DNA from: an uncultured Amaricoccus sp.
GTDB lineage: Bacteria > Pseudomonadota > Alphaproteobacteria > Rhodobacterales > Rhodobacteraceae
Direction: 5' to 3'
Assembly: GCF_937858865.1 (NCBI RefSeq)
Contig: NZ_CALLYO010000118.1
Coordinates: 1-13,825, forward strand
DNA length: 13,825 bases
Part shown: positions 1 to 6,712 of the stretch, one piece after another
How positions within the stretch are numbered: position 1 is the first letter of the stretch
How the letters are laid out: each line of letters opens with the position of its first letter
The notes under the pieces: generated by a model
What the model saw: the letters and a program-made list of their open reading frames with translations, nothing else
Databases searched by the model: none
What the model was told of the DNA's origin: nothing
Position numbers and translations under genes: made by a program

Positions 1-1
1 G

Positions 2-409
2 CACGAGAGGGCAGGCGGGTACATTTGGGCTCCGCTTAGAGACAAGCGCGGAAGCACCCCCCATCACTGGGAAAATGTTTCCGTGGTGCGTCCCGGTGAT
101 ACCGTATACTCCTATGTTCGAGGTAAGATTGCCGCGGTGGGAGAAGTAACATCAGAGCCATATGAAGCGGACAAGCCGGCAGGATTTGACCCCGAGAACG
201 TTTGGGAGAGGAAGGGCCGTTGTGCGAACGTCAGATACCAGGATGTATCTCCGCCGATCGACCTGAAAGATATTATTCATGATCTTGCTCCCTTGTTGCC
301 CGAGCATTATTCACCAATCAACTCGAACCTAACGGGAGTACAAGGGTATCTTTTCGCACTCCCGGAATCAGCAGGCTTTTTCCTTCGGGGCGTCCTAGGA
401 ATACGATAG
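2..409 (+). CDS. Partial restriction-endonuclease-like N-terminal specificity domain protein, 5' end outside the window
   Basis: The frame is open from base 2 to the TAG/TAA-free end at a stop closing at 409, so the true start lies upstream; the first in-window start codon is GTG at 83 but the homologous residues begin before it. The visible protein opens with GGYIWAPLRD, then HHWENVSVVRPGD, then an AVGEVTS stretch and LLPEHYSPI. From memory, this order (GGYxWxPxR, PGDxVxxY, AxGxV, LPxxYSPL) is typical of the roughly 150-170 residue N-terminal domain of HNH or Mrr-like restriction endonucleases, probably used to read modified or unmodified DNA. Here the protein ends about 20 residues after that domain, with no HNH, PD-(D/E)XK or ATPase motif, so it is either a stand-alone domain or a gene truncated at the junction near 410. 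GC is about 47-55% on sampled lines, far below the genes that follow, which suggests horizontal acquisition. It converges on the gene ending at 420. Family placement is fairly sure; function is not. Confidence 0.6.
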   Translation, partial: HERAGGYIWAPLRDKRGSTPHHWENVSVVRPGDTVYSYVRGKIAAVGEVTSEPYEADKPAGFDPENVWERKGRCANVRYQDVSPPIDLKDIIHDLAPLLPEHYSPINSNLTGVQGYLFALPESAGFFLRGVLGIR

Positions 410-419
410 GTTAGTCGCC

Positions 420-974
420 CTACGGAGGTGGGCTCCCCCATCCCGGCATCGGGTCGACCGGGGCGGTCGGATGCTCGCGCTGCCAGGCGTCGACCCCGTC
501 CGGGAACCAGGCGACGCCGGCGAAGCCCGCCTGCACCAGCCGCCGGCCGGCGTTCCAGCTTCCCCAGCAGTCGGGCTGGCAGAAGACGACGACCGGCCGC
601 GCCCGGTCGCCGCCCATGAGCGCCTCGACCTGGCTGACGAAGAGCGCCGCGCGCTCGGGCGGCAGGTCGTCGCCGAGGCCGGCGCCCGGCATCCAGGCGG
701 CGCCGGGGATCGAGCGGTGCACCGGCAGCCAGACCCGGTCGGGCGGCAGGTCGGCTGGCTTGACCGGCGCCGGCCCGACGTCGATCAGCACCGCCCCGCC
801 GGCGACCGCCGCCTCGAGGCCGGCCATGTCGAGCACCTCGGCGCCCGCGAGCGTCGCCGGCGTCGGGGCGCGCAGCGCGCCGGTGCGGTAGCCGTCCGGC
901 TCGGGCGGCGGCGACTCCTGGGCGAGGACCCCGGTGGCGAGGAGCAGCGCGAGGAGGGCGGGGAGGCCGCGCAT
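420..974 (-). CDS. PQQ-dependent catabolism-associated CXXCW motif protein (rhodanese-like, periplasmic)
   Basis: This is a 184-residue exported protein. Residues 1-18 form a signal peptide ending in VLA before QE. A rhodanese-like fold follows: VLIDVGP near 62-68, SIPGAAWMPG near 88-97, and the active-site loop FCQPDCWGSWNA at 131-142, giving C132-x-x-x-C136-W137. The second cysteine followed by Trp is the hallmark of the family called PQQ-dependent catabolism-associated CXXCW motif protein, found beside PQQ alcohol dehydrogenases. A normal rhodanese has one cysteine at this loop; a pair suggests thiol redox or sulfur handover. The ATG (972-974) lies 3 bases after the stop of the SoxYZ-like gene and has no strong ribosome site, so translation is probably coupled. 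It is the last gene of the three-gene operon read from 2740. The natural partner is the SoxYZ-like carrier next to it, which is inference from adjacency and shared thiol chemistry. Its molecular reaction is not established. Confidence 0.88.
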   Translation of the reverse strand: MRGLPALLALLLATGVLAQESPPPEPDGYRTGALRAPTPATLAGAEVLDMAGLEAAVAGGAVLIDVGPAPVKPADLPPDRVWLPVHRSIPGAAWMPGAGLGDDLPPERAALFVSQVEALMGGDRARPVVVFCQPDCWGSWNAGRRLVQAGFAGVAWFPDGVDAWQREHPTAPVDPMPGWGSPPP

Positions 975-977
975 GGC

Positions 978-1784
978 TCAGTTGGTCACGGCCGACTCCG
1001 GCGCCGGGAACTCCTGCGACCAGCGCGCGCCGCTGCTGTCGGCCACCGAGACGGTGAAGGGCCGCGCGTCGCCGGTGCGGTAGAGGAAGTCGATCACCGG
1101 GTTGGTGGCGAGCGAGATGTCGCTCTCCATCGCGAAGACGAGCTCGCCTCCGCGGCTGACCTCGACCTCGGTCACGTAGCGCGCCGGGGTGTAGAGCCGC
1201 GAGACCTGGTTCATCTGCATGCCGTTGAAGTTCGGGTGGCGCACCATCAGCGTCGCCCGCCCGCTCCCCTCCGGCCCGCCGGCGGCAAACTTCATTCGCA
1301 TCTCGCCCATGTCGGCCATCGCCTCGACGTCGCTGAGTCCGATCGGCGCCGAGCAGCCGCCCGAGCCCTTCACGAAGACCGCGTTCGCGACCATCGACCC
1401 GTCGGCCAGCGTCGCGACCGCGTGCAGGTTGGTATAGCCGTCCACCCGCACCCGGAGCCCGAGCTCGCGCGGGTCGCCGGCTGGCCCGAAGCGGAGCCGC
1501 GCCGCCAGCGGGCCGGGGTTCTCGTCGACGACGAGGCTGAGCCCGGTGACGCCCGCGCCCTCCGCGGTTGCGATCGTCACCGGCACCAGCGCCGCGTCCT
1601 CGGCCCGCGCCGGCGCCGCCAGCGTGACGAGGCTCTCGGTCGGCGCGATGCGGGCATCGTCGCCGAAGATGAGATAGGTCAGGTCCTCCCAACGCGACAC
1701 CCGGTCTGGCTCCATGTTGCCGGCGGCGAAGGCCGGCGCCGCCAGGGCGACGAGGCAGGCTGCGAGGATGAGCCGCTTCGGCAT
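978..1784 (-). CDS. Quinoprotein dehydrogenase-associated SoxYZ-like carrier protein
   Basis: This is a 268-residue periplasmic protein. Residues 1-20 are a clean signal peptide (hydrophobic LILAACLVALAA, cleavage after AFA). Residues about 25-150 form a SoxY-like half ending in KGSGGCSAPIG, where C144 sits in the GGC motif that in SoxY carries sulfur intermediates on a swinging arm. Residues about 160-262 form a SoxZ-like half with MRMKFAAGG, VRHPNFNGM and DISLATNP, typical of SoxZ immunoglobulin-like strands. Fusion of the two halves in one chain is the form found beside PQQ dehydrogenases, unlike the separate SoxY and SoxZ of thiosulfate oxidation. The ATG at 1782-1784 was chosen because the reading frame extends far upstream without a signal peptide, whereas this start has one and has AGGAGG 7 bases before it. 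That ribosome site overlaps the stop of the metallohydrolase gene. Role: probably a thiol carrier working with the CXXCW protein and the metallohydrolase; the cargo is unknown. Confidence 0.88.
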   Translation of the reverse strand: MPKRLILAACLVALAAPAFAAGNMEPDRVSRWEDLTYLIFGDDARIAPTESLVTLAAPARAEDAALVPVTIATAEGAGVTGLSLVVDENPGPLAARLRFGPAGDPRELGLRVRVDGYTNLHAVATLADGSMVANAVFVKGSGGCSAPIGLSDVEAMADMGEMRMKFAAGGPEGSGRATLMVRHPNFNGMQMNQVSRLYTPARYVTEVEVSRGGELVFAMESDISLATNPVIDFLYRTGDARPFTVSVADSSGARWSQEFPAPESAVTN

Positions 1785-1790
1785 GGTCGG

Positions 1791-1797
1791 TCCTCCT
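1791..1797 (-). promoter_or_regulatory. Strong ribosome binding site of the SoxYZ-like gene, overlapping the upstream stop codon
   Basis: On the minus strand the sequence reads AGGAGGA, with AGGAGG ending 7 bases before the ATG at 1784. It overlaps the TAG stop (1796-1798) of the metallohydrolase gene, so the two genes are probably translationally coupled. It also decides the start of the SoxYZ-like gene, whose frame stays open far upstream. Confidence 0.75.
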
Positions 1798-2740
1798 ATT
1801 CCCACTCCAGTTCCTTGTAGGCCTGGGTGACGTTTCGTCCATTGTAATCGTCGAAGAGCGTCCAGTTCCCGCGCTCGCCCGCCGCCGCGGTGCGCGCCGC
1901 CGCGCCGATCGGCTGGCCGGCGGCGATCGCCGCGCGCACCTCCTCGGCGAGCGTCGCGAGGTAGCGGCGGAGGGGGGCGATGGCCGGCCCCGGCTCGACC
2001 AGCGCCGGCCCGTGGCCCGGCACCGCCTGGCGGGCGCCGAGCGCCTCGAGCGCGTCGAGCTCGCCGAGCCAGCCGGTCAGGCTGCCGTCGAGCGAGGGCA
2101 CCCGCCCGACGAAGAGGAGATCCGCCGGGAAGAGCAGCCCTGCCTCGGCGTCGAGCATCGAGAGATCGCAGGTCGTGTGCGCCGCCGGGTGCGCGTGCAG
2201 CCGCAGCCGGCGGTCGCCGAGGTCGATGACCGTCCCGTCCGCGCCCACCTCGCGGGTCGGCATCACGACCGGCCCGACCGCCTCCGCCCCGAGGATCTCG
2301 GCCAGCCGCTCGCGGTAGAAGTCGCCGCGGGCGGCGAGCGCCGGGGTGAGGGCCGCGTGGCCGACAAACTCCGGCTCGTCCGCGAGGAAGGCGCCGGCGC
2401 CGAAGGCATGGTCCGGGTGGACGTGGCTGATGACGACATGGCGGATCGGCCGGTCGGTGAGCGCACGGATCTCGCCGCGGAGCCAGGCGCCGTCGGCGCG
2501 GCTGCCGCCCGGGTCGGTGACGAGGACGGCATCGCGGCCGATCACGAAGCCGATGTTGGCGATGCCGCCGAGGTTCTCCCGGTCGGCCTCCGCATCCGGG
2601 CCGCGGCGGATGAAGACCCCCGGCGCCACTTCCTCGACGCCGGTCGACGCCCAGCCGGCTGCCGGCAGGCAGCAGAGGCACGCCGCCCCGAGCAGGGCGC
2701 CGCGCCGCGTCGTCGGCAGGATGTCGCGCGCCGGGATCAT
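1796..2740 (-). CDS. Quinoprotein relay system zinc metallohydrolase (MBL fold, SoxH-like)
   Basis: This 314-residue protein belongs to the metallo-beta-lactamase superfamily. Residues 9-32 look like a twin-arginine signal: TTRRGALLG, a hydrophobic run with CLCC, and an end at GWAS. The mature part carries the zinc ligands in order: HVHPDH at 106-111 (H106, H108, D110, H111), H188 in PAAHTT, D207 in LFPADLLF and H243 in VPGHGP. The set is complete, so it should be an active binuclear zinc hydrolase in the periplasm. Its position before a SoxYZ-like and a CXXCW gene matches the quinoprotein relay system zinc metallohydrolases, relatives of SoxH, which are known only by context with PQQ dehydrogenases. 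The start at 2740 gives the Tat signal; the frame runs on to 2899 but that part is low-complexity Arg-rich and unlikely. A GGCGAG a few bases before the ATG may serve as ribosome site. Substrate unknown, perhaps a thioester or persulfide on the SoxYZ carrier (inference). Confidence 0.87.
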   Translation of the reverse strand: MIPARDILPTTRRGALLGAACLCCLPAAGWASTGVEEVAPGVFIRRGPDAEADRENLGGIANIGFVIGRDAVLVTDPGGSRADGAWLRGEIRALTDRPIRHVVISHVHPDHAFGAGAFLADEPEFVGHAALTPALAARGDFYRERLAEILGAEAVGPVVMPTREVGADGTVIDLGDRRLRLHAHPAAHTTCDLSMLDAEAGLLFPADLLFVGRVPSLDGSLTGWLGELDALEALGARQAVPGHGPALVEPGPAIAPLRRYLATLAEEVRAAIAAGQPIGAAARTAAAGERGNWTLFDDYNGRNVTQAYKELEWE

Positions 2741-2995
2741 CGTCTCGCCAAGGGTCGCCCCGTGCCGCCGGCGCGTCAACTCGGCGGTTGGTATGATGCG
2801 GCGGGCGGGGGCCGGCCCTGCCGCCGCCCTCCGTCGCTCAACCTTTCTCACACGCTTTTCGAACAGGCTCTCGGCCGGACGGCGAAGGACTACGACCAAT
2901 TGTCATGGGCTGCCCGGAATAGGATGTTGTTACGTCGGTCCACAGCTTGTCAGCTCGGGTTTCTGGTGCGGTGTCGAGTCGGTAGGGAAGCAGGC
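2741..2995. other. Divergent intergenic region between the PQQ relay operon and the polysaccharide block
   Basis: This 255-base gap must hold promoters for both directions. The half next to the metallohydrolase gene is very GC-rich, while about 2840-2960 is distinctly more AT-rich. On the plus strand TTGTCA at 2900-2905 and GATGTT at 2923-2928 are 17 bases apart and form a weak sigma70-like match for the gene at 2996; the second box fits only 3 of 6 consensus positions, so this is tentative. A copy of the block-flanking repeat lies at 2853-2874. No convincing operator, riboswitch or terminator was seen. Confidence 0.35.
2853..2874 (+). repeat. Left copy of a 22-bp imperfect direct repeat flanking the polysaccharide block
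   Basis: The sequence runs from CGCTTTT through GAACAGG to TCTCGG. It matches 6713-6734 in the same orientation at 18 of 22 positions, with a shared core AACAGG and TCTC. It lies 113 bases upstream of the metallohydrolase start. Possible remnant of an insertion target or attachment site; chance similarity is not excluded. Confidence 0.35.
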
Positions 2996-4099
2996 ATGTC
3001 GCTACGCGCGGGAGATTGGGTCGAGGTTCGCAGCAAGGAGGAAATTCTCCGCTCGCTCGATTCGAACGGCCGGCTCGACGGCCTGCCCTTCATGCCGCAG
3101 ATGTTCGAGTTCTGCGGCCGCAGGCTGCGGGTATACAAGAGCGCCCACAAGACGTGCGATACCGTCAACGGTACCGGCGGGCGCACCCTTCCCGACGGCG
3201 TGCACCTCGAGAACGTGCGATGCGACGGCAGGGCGTACGGAGGTTGCCAGGCGGCCTGCCTGATATTCTGGAAGGCGGCGTGGCTGAAACCGGTGGAAGG
3301 GCCCTCCGAGCGGTCGGAAGGCGATCGCGCCGCCGCGGGCGCATTCCGGCAGGAAGCCGGATGCTCGGAGGAAGCCGTGCTGGCCGGAACGCTGGCCGCG
3401 GACCAGCCCGCGACCGGCGGCCCGAGATACGCCTGCCAGGCGACCGACCTTCCCGTCTTCACCACGTATCTGCCGTGGTGGGACGCCAGGCAGTACGTCA
3501 GGGACTATACCTCCGGCAACGCTTCGCTGGGCCAGCTCGTCAGCGGCGCGATATACGGCTCCTACTACTACTTCGTCCGGCCCGGGCACGACACGCTCCG
3601 AAAGCCGTTCCGCTGGGTCTATGACCGGGTGGTGAGCCTGTGGGGCGGGCTCCCGTTTCCCCGGCGGCGCGGCGTGGTGCCGATGGGTGAGCCGACGCCG
3701 TATGTCACGCTGGATCTGCAGCCGGGCGAACTGGTGCGCGTGAAGTCGTACGAAGAAATCCTGGCGACGATCGACGAGAGCAACAAGAACAGGGGCCTTT
3801 TCTTCGATGCGGAGATGGTCCCGTACTGCGGCAAGATCTTCCGGGTGCAGGCGCGGGTGTCGCGGTTCATCGGCGAGAACACCGGCCTGATGGTCACCCT
3901 CAAGACGCCGGCCCTCATACTCGAGAACGTCTGGTGCCAGGCGTGCTACAGCGACCGGCGCATGCACTGCCCGAGAAGCATCTATTCATGGTGGCGGGAG
4001 GTCTGGCTCGAGCGCGTGGCGGCGGCCCCACCGGTCCGGCACGATCCCGTCGTGGAAACCTCTGAACGGACGAAGGACCCGGTCGCTGTCGACGCCTAG
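2996..4099 (+). CDS. Uncharacterised cysteine-rich protein with internal duplication, polysaccharide-locus associated
   Basis: This 367-residue soluble protein has no signal peptide or membrane segment and no domain I can name. It has two related halves. Copy A spans about 5-100: GDWVEVRSKEEIL, GRLDGLPFMPQM, FCGRRLRVYK, HKTCDTV, HLENVRCDG, GGCQAACLIFW and AAWLKPV. Copy B spans about 243-341: GELVRVKSYEEIL, NRGLFFDAEMV, YCGKIFRVQ, LILENVWCQAC, MHCPRSIYSWW and REVWLERV. Cysteines C40/C278 and C76/C314 align, while C84/C88 in A correspond loosely to C317/C325 in B; B lacks the HKTCDT cysteine. Such clusters could bind zinc or an iron-sulfur centre. The linker (100-240) has a Trp/Tyr-rich part with PWWDARQYVRDYTSGN near 160-175. 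Similar proteins occur in exopolysaccharide and glycosyltransferase loci, from memory, with no known function. The ATG at 2996 was chosen because the homologous domain starts there. The flippase gene begins 34 bases after its stop. Confidence 0.8.
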   Translation: MSLRAGDWVEVRSKEEILRSLDSNGRLDGLPFMPQMFEFCGRRLRVYKSAHKTCDTVNGTGGRTLPDGVHLENVRCDGRAYGGCQAACLIFWKAAWLKPVEGPSERSEGDRAAAGAFRQEAGCSEEAVLAGTLAADQPATGGPRYACQATDLPVFTTYLPWWDARQYVRDYTSGNASLGQLVSGAIYGSYYYFVRPGHDTLRKPFRWVYDRVVSLWGGLPFPRRRGVVPMGEPTPYVTLDLQPGELVRVKSYEEILATIDESNKNRGLFFDAEMVPYCGKIFRVQARVSRFIGENTGLMVTLKTPALILENVWCQACYSDRRMHCPRSIYSWWREVWLERVAAAPPVRHDPVVETSERTKDPVAVDA

Positions 4100-4133
4100 C
4101 CAGAGACGGCTGGTTCTTCCCGGGACATCGGAA

Positions 4134-5594
4134 ATGCATAACCTGAAGGGGAAGGCGGTACGGGGGGGCGTGGCCAAGCTGTTCGGCCAGGCCGCGACGA
4201 TGACCGTCCGCCTGGTCTATCTCGGGATCGCGGCACGCCTGCTCAGCCCGAACGACTTCGGGCTGGTGGCGATGGTGACGGTCGTCACCGGCTTCTTCGA
4301 CCTCTTCACCAGCGCCGGATTGTCCCTGGCGACCGTCCAGCGGTCGGAGGTCACCAGGCAGCAGATCTCCCAGCTGTTCTGGGTCAACATCCTCGTGGGC
4401 AGCCTCCTCGCGCTCCTTTGCGTGGTCTGCGCCCCGTTCATCGCCCAGTTCTATCGCGATCCCCGCCTGTTCTGGATCATGGTCGCGCTGGCGCCCGGCT
4501 TTCTTCTCGCCGCCTCCGGGGTGCAGCATTCCGCGCTGCTGCAACGCGACCTGCGGTATCCCGCGCTGAGCGTCATCGACGCGGTGTCCCAGTTCGGCGG
4601 CGCCTGCGTCGGGGTGGGCATGGCCTGGACCGGCTACGGCTACTGGGCCCTGGTCGCCGGCCTGATGGCGACCTCGGCGCTCTATACCGTGGGCTGCTGG
4701 TTCGCCACCGGCTGGCTGCCGGGACGGCCCCGCCTCGGCGTCGACATCTGGCCGATGGTTTGCTTCGGCGGCACGGTCACGCTCAACGGCATCGTCGTCT
4801 ATGTCGGCTACAACCTGGAGAAGGTCATCCTCGGCCGGTTCTGGGGACCCGACGTGCTCGGCGTCTACACGCGCGCGGTGCAGCTCATCGGACTTCCGGT
4901 CAACACCATCAACGCCACGGTGGGAGGGGTGTTCTTCTCGGCGCTCTCGCGCCTTCAGGACGATCCCACGCGCTTCCGGAGCTTCTTCCTCAAGGGCTAT
5001 ACGCTCATCACGGCGGTCACCGTTCCGACCACGCTGTTCTGTGCGCTGTTCGCCGACGAGATCGTCAGGCTGGTCCTGGGGCCGGGATGGGCGCAGGCCG
5101 TGCCGATCTTCAGGCTGATGACGCCGACCATACTGGTGCTGGGGATAATCAATCCGCTCTTCTGGGTGCTGGCTTCCGTGGGGTTGCAGAAGCGCAGCCT
5201 GTACGTCGGCCTCGTGCTGGCGCCGCTCGTCGTCGTGGCCTGCCTGCTGGGCTTGCCCTACGGGCCGAATGGCGTCGCGCTGAGTTACTCGACGGTGATG
5301 GTGCTGTGGCTCTTCCCGCACGTCGCATGGTGCCTTCACGGGACCCCGGTCTCCGTCAGGGACCTGGCCAGGGCGGTTGCGGGTCCGTTCGTCGCCGGTG
5401 CGGTGGCCGCAGCCTGTGCGTTCCTGCTGCTGCAGGGCATTGGCGAGGGGCTTTCCCCGCTGCTGCGGCTCGCGATCGGGGGCGCCACCATGGCCCTCGT
5501 CCATGGATGGATACTGCTCTTCGTGGCCGGCTACCGGTCGCTCTACGCGAGCGTCATCGCGGACCTGGGGCGGCCGGCGGGCGCCGAGGCCTGA
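4134..5594 (+). CDS. Wzx-type polysaccharide/lipopolysaccharide flippase (MOP superfamily)
   Basis: This 486-residue integral membrane protein belongs to the polysaccharide synthase/flippase branch of the MOP exporter superfamily, closest in feel to WzxC. The N-terminal part is diagnostic: KAVRGGVAKLFGQ, then a helix ending in GIAARLLSPNDFGLVAMV and a GLSLATVQR segment; a second repeat-like element, FWGPDVLGVYTRAVQL, is near 237-252 and is followed by FFSALSRLQDD. I see about 12-14 hydrophobic helices. It should flip undecaprenyl-diphosphate-linked glycan units across the inner membrane for polymerisation or export. It lies between the Cys-rich gene and a glycosyltransferase on the same strand, which supports one polysaccharide operon; gaps are 34 and 86 bases. 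The ATG at 4134 puts charged residues (HNLKGKAVRGG) before the first helix, as expected. GC near 62-65% is below that of the flanking minus-strand genes. Substrate cannot be told from sequence. Confidence 0.9.
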   Translation: MHNLKGKAVRGGVAKLFGQAATMTVRLVYLGIAARLLSPNDFGLVAMVTVVTGFFDLFTSAGLSLATVQRSEVTRQQISQLFWVNILVGSLLALLCVVCAPFIAQFYRDPRLFWIMVALAPGFLLAASGVQHSALLQRDLRYPALSVIDAVSQFGGACVGVGMAWTGYGYWALVAGLMATSALYTVGCWFATGWLPGRPRLGVDIWPMVCFGGTVTLNGIVVYVGYNLEKVILGRFWGPDVLGVYTRAVQLIGLPVNTINATVGGVFFSALSRLQDDPTRFRSFFLKGYTLITAVTVPTTLFCALFADEIVRLVLGPGWAQAVPIFRLMTPTILVLGIINPLFWVLASVGLQKRSLYVGLVLAPLVVVACLLGLPYGPNGVALSYSTVMVLWLFPHVAWCLHGTPVSVRDLARAVAGPFVAGAVAAACAFLLLQGIGEGLSPLLRLAIGGATMALVHGWILLFVAGYRSLYASVIADLGRPAGAEA

Positions 5595-5670
5595 CGAAGC
5601 GTGCGCGGGCGGCCGGGAGGACGAAGGCGACAGTTCCGACCGGGGGCAATGTCTGTGGACTCCAGCCAGC

Positions 5671-5676
5671 GGAGGG
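5671..5676 (+). promoter_or_regulatory. Ribosome binding site supporting the GTG start of the glycosyltransferase
   Basis: GGAGGG lies 4 bases before the GTG at 5681. No ATG in this frame sits near the first conserved strand, so this site decides the start. Confidence 0.6.
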
Positions 5677-5680
5677 CGCC

Positions 5681-6673
5681 GTGGCGAGCGTAGACGTCGT
5701 CATCCCCAACTACAACTACGGGCGATACCTGGGCGAAGCCGTCCGGAGCGTGCTTTCCCAGGACGTCGAGCGGCTCCGCGTCCTGGTCATCGACAATGCG
5801 TCGACGGACGACAGCGCGGAAATCGCCCGGGAAATCGCGCGCAAGGATCCGCGCGTCGAGATCCGGGTCCGCAGGAGGAACCTCGGCCTGCACGCCTCGC
5901 TCAACGAAGGCATCGAGTGGGCGGAGTCGGAATATTTCATGATCCTCTGTTCCGACGACCTTCTGCTGCATGGCGCGTTGCGCTGTGCGGCGTCGGTGAT
6001 GGATGCGCACCCCGAGGTGCACCTCGTGTACGGATCGGCGCTGCCCCACCATGGCGAGAATCCCCCGGCAGGCTTGTCGGTGACGGCCGCGGCGCCGGTG
6101 CAGGTGGCTTCCGGGACCGAGTTCCTGCAGACCATTTGCCGGACCGGGCGAAGCCCGATCTTCGGCCCCGCCGCGGTCGTTCGCACGGCAGCCCAGAAGG
6201 AGGCCGGGCCCTATAACGTCGACCTGCCCCATATGTGCGATGTCGAGATGTGGATGAGGTTCGCCCTGCTCGGGTCGATAGCCAAGGTCGAGTCGGACCT
6301 GCTGATATTCCGCAGCCATGGCGAAAATCGGCAGAACAGCCTCCGCACGGTACACGACAAGAACGAGGAGATGGAGGCGGTCTTCCGGGCCTTCTTCGCC
6401 GGGCCGGGGGCCGCGCATTCCAGTGCGCATTTCCTGAAACGGCGAAGCGATCGTGGATTGGCTCTTCTGGCTTACTGGTCTCTGTGCCTGCATATCGTCC
6501 GCAGGGAGCGGGGGTGCCTGGACCTGTTGAACTTCATCTTGCGGCACCAGCCTTCGCTGCTGCTGCTGCCGCCGCTCGGCGAGTTCTTTCGCAGGCCGGA
6601 TGCGTGGAGGAAGCTCCGGTGGGCCGCCGCGCAAGCTCGGCCGGCCGGCAGGGACAGGCTTCTGAACAACTGA
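5681..6673 (+). CDS. Family 2 glycosyltransferase (GT-A fold)
   Basis: This 330-residue cytoplasmic glycosyltransferase starts with the GT2 signature SVDVVIPNYNYGRYLGEAVRSVLSQ-type motif (residues 3-27). It continues with VLVIDNASTDDS at 34-45, RNLGLHASLNEGI at 66-78 and the metal/nucleotide-binding SDD at 91-93. An acceptor-side acidic motif DVEMWMRFALLG lies near 188-199, as in GT2 enzymes with a D-x-W-x-R/L helix. The C-terminal 80 residues are hydrophobic and Leu-rich, perhaps for membrane contact. The reaction should be transfer of a sugar from a nucleotide-sugar donor to a lipid-linked glycan; donor and acceptor unknown. I chose the GTG at 5681 because it begins directly before the first beta strand and has GGAGGG 4 bases upstream; the frame runs far upstream but overlaps the flippase gene. 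It follows the flippase by 86 bases and is the last gene of the plus-strand block, ending convergent with ppk2. Confidence 0.88.
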   Translation: MASVDVVIPNYNYGRYLGEAVRSVLSQDVERLRVLVIDNASTDDSAEIAREIARKDPRVEIRVRRRNLGLHASLNEGIEWAESEYFMILCSDDLLLHGALRCAASVMDAHPEVHLVYGSALPHHGENPPAGLSVTAAAPVQVASGTEFLQTICRTGRSPIFGPAAVVRTAAQKEAGPYNVDLPHMCDVEMWMRFALLGSIAKVESDLLIFRSHGENRQNSLRTVHDKNEEMEAVFRAFFAGPGAAHSSAHFLKRRSDRGLALLAYWSLCLHIVRRERGCLDLLNFILRHQPSLLLLPPLGEFFRRPDAWRKLRWAAAQARPAGRDRLLNN

Positions 6674-6712
6674 CCGGCCGAGAGTCGTGCGGCATGTTGC
6701 CTCGTCGTTCCG

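Noticed and set aside
471..1820. Long plus-strand open frame opposite the PQQ relay genes (about 450 codons)
   Set aside because: It lies antisense to two well-supported exported proteins and its translation is Arg/Ala/Gly-rich with no motif; this is the usual effect of GC-rich third positions on the opposite strand.
2741..2899. N-terminal extension of the metallohydrolase to 2899
   Set aside because: The extra residues are Arg-rich and would hide the twin-arginine signal that begins at the ATG of 2740.
2012..2995. Upstream in-frame extension of the Cys-rich protein by about 328 codons
   Set aside because: It overlaps the metallohydrolase gene on the other strand and the extension is Arg/Ala-rich; the family similarity begins at the ATG of 2996.
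4418..5680. Upstream in-frame extension of the glycosyltransferase across the flippase gene
   Set aside because: It overlaps the flippase in another frame with no recognisable motif, and the GTG at 5681 has a ribosome site and sits at the first GT2 strand.
2868..6684. 11-bp exact inverted match (2868-2878 and 6674-6684) as terminal inverted repeats of a transposon
   Set aside because: The match is short, built on a GGCC-rich palindrome common in this DNA, and no transposase lies between; kept only as a remark with the direct repeat.
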